In this document: one piece after another, positions 45,442 through 53,371 of the stretch
Numbering within the stretch: position 1 is the stretch's first letter
How the letters are laid out: every line of letters begins with the position of its first letter
DNA from: DASQFI01 sp035633215
GTDB lineage: Bacteria; Acidobacteriota; Vicinamibacteria; Vicinamibacterales; SCN-69-37
Direction of reading: 5' to 3'
Length of the DNA: 64,000 nt
Assembly: GCA_035633215.1 (NCBI GenBank)
Contig: DASQFI010000007.1
Location: forward strand, 183,902 to 247,901
The notes under the pieces: generated by a model
The model's input: only the letters and a program-made list of their open reading frames with translations
The model's database searches: none
What the model was told of the DNA's origin: nothing
Position numbers and translations under genes: made by a program

Positions 45442-48138
45442 ATGACCGCCAACGACGTCCGACAGAGTTTTCTCGACTACTTCGCGCGCCACGGCCATCA
45501 CGTGGTGCCGTCGTCGTCGCTCGTCCCGGCCGACGATCCGACGCTCCTGTTCACGAATGCCGGGATGAACCAATTCAAGGATCTGTTTCTCGGCCGCAGA
45601 ACCGCCCCGTTTCGACGCGCCGTCAGCGTGCAGAAGTGCATGCGCGTGAGCGGGAAGCACAACGACCTCGAAAACGTCGGGCCGTCGCTCCGTCATCACA
45701 CGTTCTTCGAGATGCTCGGCAACTTCTCGTTCGGGAACTACTTCAAGCACGAGGCGATTCCGTACGCCTGGGAGCTGTTGACGAAGGTCTGGCAGTTGCC
45801 GCCGGACCGGCTGCACCCGACGATCTTCGGCGGTGAAGGGGCGATTCCGCGCGACGACCAGGCCTTCTCGATCTGGAAGGCGCTCGTCCCGGCCTCGCGC
45901 ATCGTCGAACTCGGCCTCGCCGAGAACTTCTGGCAGATGGGCGACACCGGCCCGTGCGGCCGCTGTTCGGAAATCCTGTACTTCCGGGGCGAAGAGATTC
46001 CCTGCCCGGAACCGGTTTGCCGCGGCGTGCAGTGCGATTGCGAGCGCTACGTCGAGGTCTGGAACAACGTGTTCATGGAGTTCGATCGCAGCGCGGACGG
46101 CGCCCTCACGCCGCTTCCAGCCCCTTCGATCGACACCGGCATGGGCCTGGAACGTGTGACGGCGGTCATCCAGGGCAAGATCTCGAATTACGACACGGAT
46201 CTGTTCACGCCGATCCTGGCGACGATCGGCAAGCTGGCCGACCGCGAATACACGGGCGCGCTCGGCCCCTCCGATCACCCGGACGTCTCCATGCGCGTGA
46301 TCGCCGATCACATCCGCGCGACGTCATTCCTCATCGCCGACGGCGTCCTGCCCTCGAACGAAGGGCGCGGCTATGTCCTGCGCAAGATCATGCGGCGCGC
46401 GATGCGACATGGGAAAAAGCTCGGGCTGACCGAGCCGTTCCTCTCGACCGCCTTCGAGTCCGTGCTCGAGACGATGGGCGGCGTCTATCAGGAGCTGCGC
46501 GAGAAACGCGCGCACATCGTGTCGACCATCACCGCCGAGGAGGGCCGGTTCGACGCGGTGCTCACGTCGGGCCTGCCGAAGGTCGAGGATGTGATTTTGC
46601 GGACCGTGGCCTCGGGGTCCAAAGTCGTGCCTGGCGAGGACGTCTTTCGGCTGTACGACTCGCTCGGTGTCCCAGTGGATTTCGTGGAGGACATGGCGGC
46701 GCAGCGGGGCCTGTCGATCGATCACCAGGCGTACGCGGCGGCGATGGAGTCGCAGCGCGATCGCGCGCGGGCGAGCAGTAAATTCAAAATGCCCCCGGCC
46801 ATGCAGCTGCTCGATCGCGGCGGTCCGGAGGCCGGCCAGCTGACGGATACCTTCGAGGGCTACGAGACGACGTCGACCGACGGCAGCGTCGTGAAGCGCA
46901 TCTACCGGTTGACGGGCGACACGTGGGCGCCGCAACAGACGCTCCAGCGCGGCGAGATCGGCGCGGTCGTGCTCGACCGGACCCCGTTCTACGTCGAGGC
47001 GGGCGGCCAGGTGTCGGACATTGGTGAGCTTCGCGCGGGCGGGATGGCCGCGGCCGTGCAGGACGTCAAGCGGCAGGCGCCCGGCGGCGCGCGGTTTCAC
47101 ATCGTCACCGTGAATCAGGGCACGCTGAGCGAGGGAGACACGGTCACCGCCGCGGTTGACGCGGCTGTGCGCGACTCGACGCGCCGCAACCATACCGCCA
47201 CCCACCTGCTGCACGCCGCGCTCCGCAATCAGTTCGGCCCGCAAGTGCGGCAAGCCGGCTCGCTCGTGGCGCCGGACCGCCTGCGGTTCGACTTCACTCA
47301 CGGCTCGGCACTCACCGACGACGAGAAGCGGGAGATCGAACGGGTCGTCAACGAGCAGATCTATCGGAACACCCAGGTCGAAACCAAGGAACGCAGCACC
47401 GAAGAGGCGATCAAGGACGGCGCGATGGCGCTCTTTGGCGAGAAGTACGGCGACATCGTGCGCGTGATTTCGATTCACGGCTTCAGCACGGAGCTCTGTG
47501 GGGGCACGCACGTCCGGGCGACGGGCGACATCGGACCGTTCGTCATCACCGAGGAGTCGAGTGTGGCGGCGGGCATCCGCCGCATCGAGGCGCTGACGGG
47601 CGCCGGCGCGGTCGCGCACGTACAACGGCGCGATACCGCCCTCGACCAGGCGACCTCCCTGCTCGGCGTCCCGGCCGAGCAGCTGTCCGATTCGGTTGCC
47701 AAACTGCAATCGGAGGCCAGGCGGCTCGCGCGTGAGAACGAGCAACTGAAGATGAAGCTCGCGCTCGGCGGCGGCGCCAGGGCCGGACAGGACGATGACG
47801 TGGTCGCGGTGGGCGACGCGAAGTTCATCGCACGACGCGTGAGCGGCCTCGAGAAAGCGGCGTTCCGCTCGCTGTCGGACTCGCTCCGCGATCGCCTGAA
47901 GCGAGGCGTCGTCGTGCTGGCCGGCGACGCAGACGGGAAAGTGCATTTGCTCGTCAGCGTCACCAAGGACCTCACGGACCGCGTGAGCGCCGGCCAGCTC
48001 GTGAAGGAGCTCGCGCCGATCGTCGGCGGCGGTGGAGGTGGCCGGCCCGACTTCGCGGAAGCCGGCGGCAAGGATCCCTCCAAGGTCGACGACCTGCTCG
48101 CCAAGGCCCGGGAAACGGTCACACGTCTGCTGGGGTGA
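45442..48138 (+). CDS. alaS: Alanyl-tRNA synthetase
   Basis: 898 residues from ATG at 45442; the TTG at 45403 lies inside the repeat and is rejected. It charges tRNA-Ala. The class II core (FTNAGMNQFKDLFLG, RHHTFFEMLGNFSFG), the editing domain HTATHLLHAAL (HxxxH) with CGGTHVRATGDIG (Cys and His), and a C-terminal DHHA1 domain (GGGGGGRPDFAEAGGKDPSK) are intact. The start has no recognisable ribosome-binding site because of the adjacent repeat. Confidence 0.97.
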   Translation: MTANDVRQSFLDYFARHGHHVVPSSSLVPADDPTLLFTNAGMNQFKDLFLGRRTAPFRRAVSVQKCMRVSGKHNDLENVGPSLRHHTFFEMLGNFSFGNYFKHEAIPYAWELLTKVWQLPPDRLHPTIFGGEGAIPRDDQAFSIWKALVPASRIVELGLAENFWQMGDTGPCGRCSEILYFRGEEIPCPEPVCRGVQCDCERYVEVWNNVFMEFDRSADGALTPLPAPSIDTGMGLERVTAVIQGKISNYDTDLFTPILATIGKLADREYTGALGPSDHPDVSMRVIADHIRATSFLIADGVLPSNEGRGYVLRKIMRRAMRHGKKLGLTEPFLSTAFESVLETMGGVYQELREKRAHIVSTITAEEGRFDAVLTSGLPKVEDVILRTVASGSKVVPGEDVFRLYDSLGVPVDFVEDMAAQRGLSIDHQAYAAAMESQRDRARASSKFKMPPAMQLLDRGGPEAGQLTDTFEGYETTSTDGSVVKRIYRLTGDTWAPQQTLQRGEIGAVVLDRTPFYVEAGGQVSDIGELRAGGMAAAVQDVKRQAPGGARFHIVTVNQGTLSEGDTVTAAVDAAVRDSTRRNHTATHLLHAALRNQFGPQVRQAGSLVAPDRLRFDFTHGSALTDDEKREIERVVNEQIYRNTQVETKERSTEEAIKDGAMALFGEKYGDIVRVISIHGFSTELCGGTHVRATGDIGPFVITEESSVAAGIRRIEALTGAGAVAHVQRRDTALDQATSLLGVPAEQLSDSVAKLQSEARRLARENEQLKMKLALGGGARAGQDDDVVAVGDAKFIARRVSGLEKAAFRSLSDSLRDRLKRGVVVLAGDADGKVHLLVSVTKDLTDRVSAGQLVKELAPIVGGGGGGRPDFAEAGGKDPSKVDDLLAKARETVTRLLG

Positions 48139-48141
48139 AAT

Positions 48142-48188
48142 GACCTCCGAGGTCGTTTTACAGAAAACGTAAAACGACCTCGGAGGTC
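48142..48188. repeat. Perfect 20-bp inverted repeat of the GACCTCCGAGGTC family
   Basis: GACCTCCGAGGTCGTTTTAC (48142-48161) is the exact reverse complement of 48169-48188, with a 7-base loop. It begins 3 bp after the alaS stop and could act as a terminator. Confidence 0.85.
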
Positions 48189-48196
48189 TTGCGTAC

Positions 48197-48217
48197 ATAT
48201 ATCAATTCCTGATATAT
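48197..48217. promoter_or_regulatory. Palindromic operator upstream of padR
   Basis: ATATATCA, 5-base spacer, TGATATAT: a perfect inverted repeat ending 12 bp before the ATG of the PadR gene. Its AT-rich character contrasts sharply with the GC-rich surroundings and matches the style of PadR operators. Repression of the padR-ADOP pair by PadR is inferred. Confidence 0.65.
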
Positions 48218-48229
48218 CAAGACTTGACT

Positions 48230-48589
48230 ATGGCCCACGACTCCGCCGGCGTCGCCCGATTGCTCCCACTCTCGCCCGCCGTCTTCCATATCCTGCTCGC
48301 GCTTGCCGGCGAAGATCGGCACGGCTACGCAATCATGCGCGACATCGAGGCCCGGACCGACGGCGTCGTTCGCGTGGGGCCCGGAATGCTCTATGGCTCC
48401 GTCAAATGGCTGTTGAGCGACGGCTTCATCGAGGAGACGTCACCGCGGTCCCGGACGAGCGCCGATGAGCGCCGGCGGGTCTATCGGCTGACGGCTTCTG
48501 GACGGGTGCTGCTCAAAGCCGAGGCGTCACGGCTCGAAGCCGCGGTTGGCCTCGCGCGCTCGCGACGGGTCCTGACGCGAAAGGTGTAA
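48230..48589 (+). CDS. PadR-family transcriptional regulator
   Basis: 119 residues from ATG at 48230; a start two codons earlier is possible. The winged-helix PadR core is present: PAVFHILLALAGEDRHGYAI, VGPGMLYGSVKWLLSDGFI and DERRRVYRLTASGRVLLKAE. It overlaps the downstream ADOP gene (TAATG), as in the first PadR-ADOP pair. A palindromic operator precedes it, suggesting autoregulation. Confidence 0.92.
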   Translation: MAHDSAGVARLLPLSPAVFHILLALAGEDRHGYAIMRDIEARTDGVVRVGPGMLYGSVKWLLSDGFIEETSPRSRTSADERRRVYRLTASGRVLLKAEASRLEAAVGLARSRRVLTRKV

Positions 48590-51267
48590 TGGCCATGGCC
48601 GCGCGAGTTCTCGGGTTGCTGTTACTGCTGTATCCGCCGTCCCTCCGGCGCGAGCACGGCCCGGAGATGGCGCTCGCGGTCGCCGAGGCCTGGCGCGCAC
48701 AACGCGGCCTTCGCGGGCGTGCCCGTCTGATCCTGCATCTCCTCGGCGATTTTCTGACGAGCTGGCCACGAGCCTGGCGCTCGCGGCCGGGACGTCCGCC
48801 GCGTGGGCCCACGACATCACGACGACCGTTCCTGCTGGGCCTTTCCGCCGACGTTCGATCGGCGATGCGGCTCTGGTCGCGCGAGCCGCTGTTCGTCGTC
48901 GGCGCGGTGCTGACGCTCTCGCTCGGCATCGGCACCACCACAGCGATCTTCAGCCTCGCCGACGCGACCTTGCTCCGCCCGCTGCCGATCCCGCATGTGG
49001 ACAAGATCGTGCAGTCGAAGTGGTCGTGGTCTTACCCGGACTTTCGAGATTTGACCGCCCGTCAGACCGCGTTCTCGGACGTCGCCGCCTGGACTGGTTT
49101 CGATCTCGGTCTCGAGCACGATGGCCAGGCGCTGGGCCTGAAGGCGTTGGGCGTGAGCGGCGCGTTCTTTGGTCTCACGGGCCAGCGGCCGGTCGCCGGG
49201 CGGCTCCTGACCGAGGCGGACGACCAGCGCGGCGCACCGGCCGTCGCGATGCTGAGCGAGCGCGCCTGGGATCGCGTCTTCGACCGGCGGCCGTCGGTGA
49301 TCGGCGAGACCGTTCAGATCAACCGGCGTCCGGTGCTCATCGCCGGCATTCTGCCGCGAGCGTTTCGCGGGATGTCGCTGCGTGAAGCGCCCGAGATTTA
49401 CGTGCCGCTCTCGGTCCTGCCCGAGCTGGCCACCGGATTCCTCTCCCGGCCGGGGCTGTTCGAGAGACGCAACACCGTGTGGCTTCAAGTGGCCGGACGG
49501 CTGCGTGACGGCGTGGCGCCGGCGCAGGCCGAAGAGAACGTCGACCGCATTTATCAGCAGATTCATCCCCCCGACAACCCGTCGCGGCCCGCGACCCGGA
49601 TCGTCCTCGTCTCCGCCGTGGCGCGTGCCATCGGGCTCGACTCGTCGGTCGAGCTTCGACGGTTCGTCTCGGTGCTGGTGGGCGCGACGGTCGTGACGCT
49701 TCTGCTCTCGTGCGCGACCGTCGCGAACCTGCTGCTCCTCCGCGCCGAACGGCGCCGGCGCGAGCTGGCGGTGCGCACCGCACTCGGCGCCAGCCGCGTG
49801 CGGACGCTGCGTCTTCTCATGACCGAGAGCGTCGTGATCGGGCTGGCCGGCGGCATCGCCGGCATCGGCATCGCGTCGCTCAGCACCTCGCTGCTGGGCG
49901 CGTTCAGTCTGCCCGGCCGGATCGCGATCGCCGACCTCGCGCTCAGAATCAATTCGACGGTCCTCCTGCTCGCGATCGGATTAGGGCTTGTGACCAGCGT
50001 GGTCTGCGGCTGCGCACCGCTCTGGCATGCCTCACGGCTGACCATGACGTCAACACTGCGGACGGGAGATCGGGGCACGGCGCGTCAGCCGCTGCGTTCG
50101 GCGCTTGTCATCGTGCAGCTCGGCTTGTGCGTGCTGCTCGCGGGCGGAGGCCTGACGTTCGCTCGGGCTGTCCGGGAGGCATTGAGTGTCGAGCTCGGAT
50201 TCGACACGCATCACACGTCCCGCGTCACGATCGATCCAGGGCTGGTGAGGTACTCACGGACGCAGGCCCTCGACTTGCGCTCGCGCGTGCTGGAAGGGTT
50301 TCGTGGCGCGGCCTGGGTGCAGGCAGCCGGCTGGTCCGCCATGCTTCCGCTGCAGGGCCGAATGCAGTGGCTGGTGGGCGTTGAGGGCTACGTGACCGCG
50401 CCCGGCGACGCGATCAATCCTGACGCCAACGTCGTCTCCGACGGCTACTTCGAGGCGCTCGGCATCCCGGTCGTCGCGGGCCGAACGTTCGCGCCATCGG
50501 ACACCGGGCGATCCGAGCCCGTCGCGGTCGTGAGCGAAGGACTCGCCCGCCGGTACTGGCCAGGTGCATCGGCGATCGGCGGCCGGATCTCGCTCGATCC
50601 GCAGGCGACCGGGCAGCCCTGGGCCACGGTCGTAGGAGTCGTCGGGAACGTCCGGCGCGGGCTCGAGCGACAAGCCGAGCCGATGCTCTACGTGCCGATG
50701 TCGCAGCACCCGAACATGGCCGAGTTCGGCGGCCAGCACCTGTTCGTCCGTTCCTCGCTCCCGCCCGACGTCGCCGCGCGCGACAGCGCCGCGTTGGTCC
50801 GCCAACTCGACGCGCTCGTCCCCATCTCGACCGCCGACACGCTGCTCGACCAGGTGAAGACCGCCGCGATGGCGCATCGGCTGGGACTCACGTTGTTCGG
50901 GCTGTTCACGGCGCTCGCCGTGGTCCTGACCGCGCTGGCCGTGTACGCGATCGTGAGCTACGCGGTTACCCGGCGCACGAAGGAAATCGGCATTCGCCTG
51001 GCGCTGGGCGCTGAGACGACCGGCGTCCTCGCCCTCGTCCTCCGGCAGGGCGCCTGGCCGGTCAGTCTGGGCCTCGGTGTCGGCGTGACGGCGTTCTGGC
51101 TCGTGTCGGGGCGGCTCCGGCAGTTCGCGCTCTCACAGCCGGTCTTCGATGGCGTGACGGTCGCCGCCCTCATGGGCGGCGTCGGCGTGCTCGCGTGCGC
51201 CGCGATGATCGTTCCGGCGCGCCGCGCGCTCCGGGTGGATCCGGCCAGCACGCTGAGGAATGATTGA
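48589..51267 (+). CDS. ADOP-family ABC transporter permease
   Basis: 892 residues, full length for the duplicated orphan permeases. An N-terminal cytoplasmic segment is followed by a membrane helix (FVVGAVLTLSLGIGTTTAIF), a MacB-like periplasmic domain, a three-helix FtsX block (FVSVLVGATVVTLLLSCATVANLLLL, RRRELAVRTALGASRVR), then a second periplasmic domain and second FtsX block (TLFGLFTALAVVLTALAVYAIVSYAV, TRRTKEIGIRLALGAETTG). No ATPase is nearby. It presumably exports a compound sensed by the adjacent PadR; substrate unknown. Confidence 0.93.
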   Translation: MAMAARVLGLLLLLYPPSLRREHGPEMALAVAEAWRAQRGLRGRARLILHLLGDFLTSWPRAWRSRPGRPPRGPTTSRRPFLLGLSADVRSAMRLWSREPLFVVGAVLTLSLGIGTTTAIFSLADATLLRPLPIPHVDKIVQSKWSWSYPDFRDLTARQTAFSDVAAWTGFDLGLEHDGQALGLKALGVSGAFFGLTGQRPVAGRLLTEADDQRGAPAVAMLSERAWDRVFDRRPSVIGETVQINRRPVLIAGILPRAFRGMSLREAPEIYVPLSVLPELATGFLSRPGLFERRNTVWLQVAGRLRDGVAPAQAEENVDRIYQQIHPPDNPSRPATRIVLVSAVARAIGLDSSVELRRFVSVLVGATVVTLLLSCATVANLLLLRAERRRRELAVRTALGASRVRTLRLLMTESVVIGLAGGIAGIGIASLSTSLLGAFSLPGRIAIADLALRINSTVLLLAIGLGLVTSVVCGCAPLWHASRLTMTSTLRTGDRGTARQPLRSALVIVQLGLCVLLAGGGLTFARAVREALSVELGFDTHHTSRVTIDPGLVRYSRTQALDLRSRVLEGFRGAAWVQAAGWSAMLPLQGRMQWLVGVEGYVTAPGDAINPDANVVSDGYFEALGIPVVAGRTFAPSDTGRSEPVAVVSEGLARRYWPGASAIGGRISLDPQATGQPWATVVGVVGNVRRGLERQAEPMLYVPMSQHPNMAEFGGQHLFVRSSLPPDVAARDSAALVRQLDALVPISTADTLLDQVKTAAMAHRLGLTLFGLFTALAVVLTALAVYAIVSYAVTRRTKEIGIRLALGAETTGVLALVLRQGAWPVSLGLGVGVTAFWLVSGRLRQFALSQPVFDGVTVAALMGGVGVLACAAMIVPARRALRVDPASTLRND

Positions 51268-51272
51268 AGGTC

Positions 51273-51869
51273 CTAAAACCCGTATCCAACGGTCACCTGC
51301 AACGTCCGGAACTTCCCCTCGAATCCGGGCACGTTGTACGCGTTGCTCATCCCGAACACGTATCGCACGTCGACCAGCCAGTGCCGGGTCAGTGCCACTT
51401 CGCCCCCGATGGCCGCGCCGACCTCGACCGGCTCGTACGCTTCCTTGATGTCGTACGACTGGCCGCTGATGATTTCGCGCGCGCTCAGTCTCAGCCCGAG
51501 CACGCCGCCGCCGAGGACGTGCACGGCGCGGCCGCCGACCGTCATGACGCGGTACCGCGCCAGCAGCGGAATCTCCACGTAGTTCAGGTCGTCGCGGACC
51601 GTGTCTTCGAACGTCACACGGCGCTGCGCGAACAGGCCTTCGACCTGGAGACCGATTCCAACGAACAACGGCATCCTGACGAACCCGCCCGCGACCGCGC
51701 TCGCCTTCCCCGCCGTGTCGAAGTCCTCGATCGTGATGGTCGAGAAGTTCAGTCCGCCCTTCGCGCCGAACGTCTGCGCGTCAGCACGCGCGCTCACGAG
51801 CGTGACGAGGAACACGACGGCCGCGAGGGCGATCGACCTCGCGACCGCACCGAGGCTACTGCGCGGCAC
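51273..51869 (-). CDS. Outer-membrane beta-barrel protein (PorT-like)
   Basis: 198 residues from GTG at 51869. Signal peptide (SIALAAVVFLVTLVSARADA|QT) then GAKGGLNFSTI, a strand-rich body (GIGLQVEGLFAQRRVTFED, LNYVEIPLLARYRV, GAAIGGEVALTRHWLVDVRYVFGMSNAY) and terminal LQVTVGYGF with the C-terminal Phe of an outer membrane barrel. Same design as the barrels at 14260 and 15539. Its start overlaps the end of the M28 peptidase gene by 14 bp, so it follows it in an operon. Confidence 0.85.
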   Translation of the reverse strand: MPRSSLGAVARSIALAAVVFLVTLVSARADAQTFGAKGGLNFSTITIEDFDTAGKASAVAGGFVRMPLFVGIGLQVEGLFAQRRVTFEDTVRDDLNYVEIPLLARYRVMTVGGRAVHVLGGGVLGLRLSAREIISGQSYDIKEAYEPVEVGAAIGGEVALTRHWLVDVRYVFGMSNAYNVPGFEGKFRTLQVTVGYGF

Positions 51870-53358
51870 GGGGTATCCGCTGGGCGCGCATCGCCGCGTG
51901 ATAGACGAACGACGCCAGGATGATCGCCGACTGTTTCAGATCCTGCTCTTTGATCCGATCAGCAGTATCGACGTTCGTGTGGTGCTCGCGAACGTCGTAG
52001 CCGACGAAGTCCTGGATCGGGTTGAACCCGAGCATGTTCTGCCGGGTGAAGCTCAGGTGGTCCGTGCTGCCGATGCCCTGGATGACGTTCCGTCGCGCGC
52101 CGATCTCTTTGTCGACGAACGGCGCGAGCCACGCGTCGAAGATCGGCTTGGCCGCCGTGTTCCCCTCGAGGAACCAGCCGTAGATCGGCCCCTTCCCGGG
52201 ATCGATGTTGAAGTAGACCGTGAGCTTGTCACGCGCGGCCGCGTTGGTGTCGCCGGCGAGGTGCTTCGCGACGTACGCGGCCGATCCGCGCAGTCCCTGC
52301 TCTTCGCCGCTCCAGAGCGCCAGCCGCAGCGTCCGCCTCGGCTGCGCGCCGATCGCCTTCAGGATCCGAAACGCTTCCATCGCGGCCGCCGATCCGTCGG
52401 CGTTGTCGGTCGCGCCCGTCGCCGTATGCCACGAGTCGAGGTGCGCGCCGAGCATCACGACTTCGTCTTTGAGCACCGGGTCGACGCCAGGAATCTCCGC
52501 CAGGACGTTGTAGGTGTTCCGGTCCGCGTCGAGGAAGCGCGCCTGCACGTTGACGCGCAGCTTCACAGGCACGCCGCGCTCGAGGAAACGCGCAATCATG
52601 TTGTAGTGCTCGCCGATGAGCACAACTTTCGGGAGCGGGTCGTTCGGGTTGTCGCGTCCGCCGGCGAGGAACAGCGTGCCGTGCTCGCCCCGGCTCGGCC
52701 GCAGCAGGACGCCGGCGCCGCCAGCGCGAATCGCCGCGTCGATGCGCTGCTGCGGCGTCTGTGCCGCGGGCGCGCCGCGGCGTCCCGCGCCCTCGCCGCG
52801 CCCGCCCGCGGCCGCCGGCGGCGGGTCCGGCTGCTCGGTCGGCTGCGCGCGATCCGCGCGGATGAAGTTCGTCACGAGCGGCTGTGTGATGATCGCCGCG
52901 CCCTTCAGGCTCGCCTGTGTGGCCTCGACGTCCTCCGGCGTTTTGCCGGCGAGGCTCACGACGGATGCGACGATCTCTCCGCGCGTCGACGGGCTCCAGG
53001 CTTCGGGATAGCCGACGAGCGGCATGTACCGCGGCTCGACCATGTCCAGCGTGAACTTCTCGAGTGTCCAGCCGCGGCCGAACTCGAACGGCTCCAGCCG
53101 CGCGTTCGAGAGGCCCCACTTCGCGAGCTCATCGCGCGCGTACTCCGCGGCGCGCTTGTGCTCGGGCGACCCCGTCAACCGCGCACCGATGACGTCGACG
53201 AACTGATTGAAGACTGCCTGAACGCGCGAGCGGTTCAGTCCTTCGTCGCGGATCCTGGTGTTGATGGCCGCATCAACGGGTTCGGCGGTTTGCGCCGTGA
53301 GCGCCACGGCGCCCGCGCCGGCCAGCGCGGCACAGAGAGCGACAGCGATCGTCTTCAT
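51856..53358 (-). CDS. Secreted M28-family zinc aminopeptidase
   Basis: 500 residues from ATG at 53358, which has GGGAGG upstream. Signal peptide MKTIAVALCAALAGAGAVAL. The PA insert domain contains a low-complexity stretch (PPPAAAGGRGEGAGRRGAPA). The M28 core has complete zinc ligands: GAHLDSWH (His306), TDNADG (Asp318), SGEEQGL (Glu352-353), NIDPG (Asp) and STDHLSF (His). It would release N-terminal residues from peptides in the periplasm or outside. It follows the M14 peptidase by 13 bp. Confidence 0.92.
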   Translation of the reverse strand: MKTIAVALCAALAGAGAVALTAQTAEPVDAAINTRIRDEGLNRSRVQAVFNQFVDVIGARLTGSPEHKRAAEYARDELAKWGLSNARLEPFEFGRGWTLEKFTLDMVEPRYMPLVGYPEAWSPSTRGEIVASVVSLAGKTPEDVEATQASLKGAAIITQPLVTNFIRADRAQPTEQPDPPPAAAGGRGEGAGRRGAPAAQTPQQRIDAAIRAGGAGVLLRPSRGEHGTLFLAGGRDNPNDPLPKVVLIGEHYNMIARFLERGVPVKLRVNVQARFLDADRNTYNVLAEIPGVDPVLKDEVVMLGAHLDSWHTATGATDNADGSAAAMEAFRILKAIGAQPRRTLRLALWSGEEQGLRGSAAYVAKHLAGDTNAAARDKLTVYFNIDPGKGPIYGWFLEGNTAAKPIFDAWLAPFVDKEIGARRNVIQGIGSTDHLSFTRQNMLGFNPIQDFVGYDVREHHTNVDTADRIKEQDLKQSAIILASFVYHAAMRAQRIPRAAQ

Positions 53359-53371
53359 GGAGCCTCCCAGA

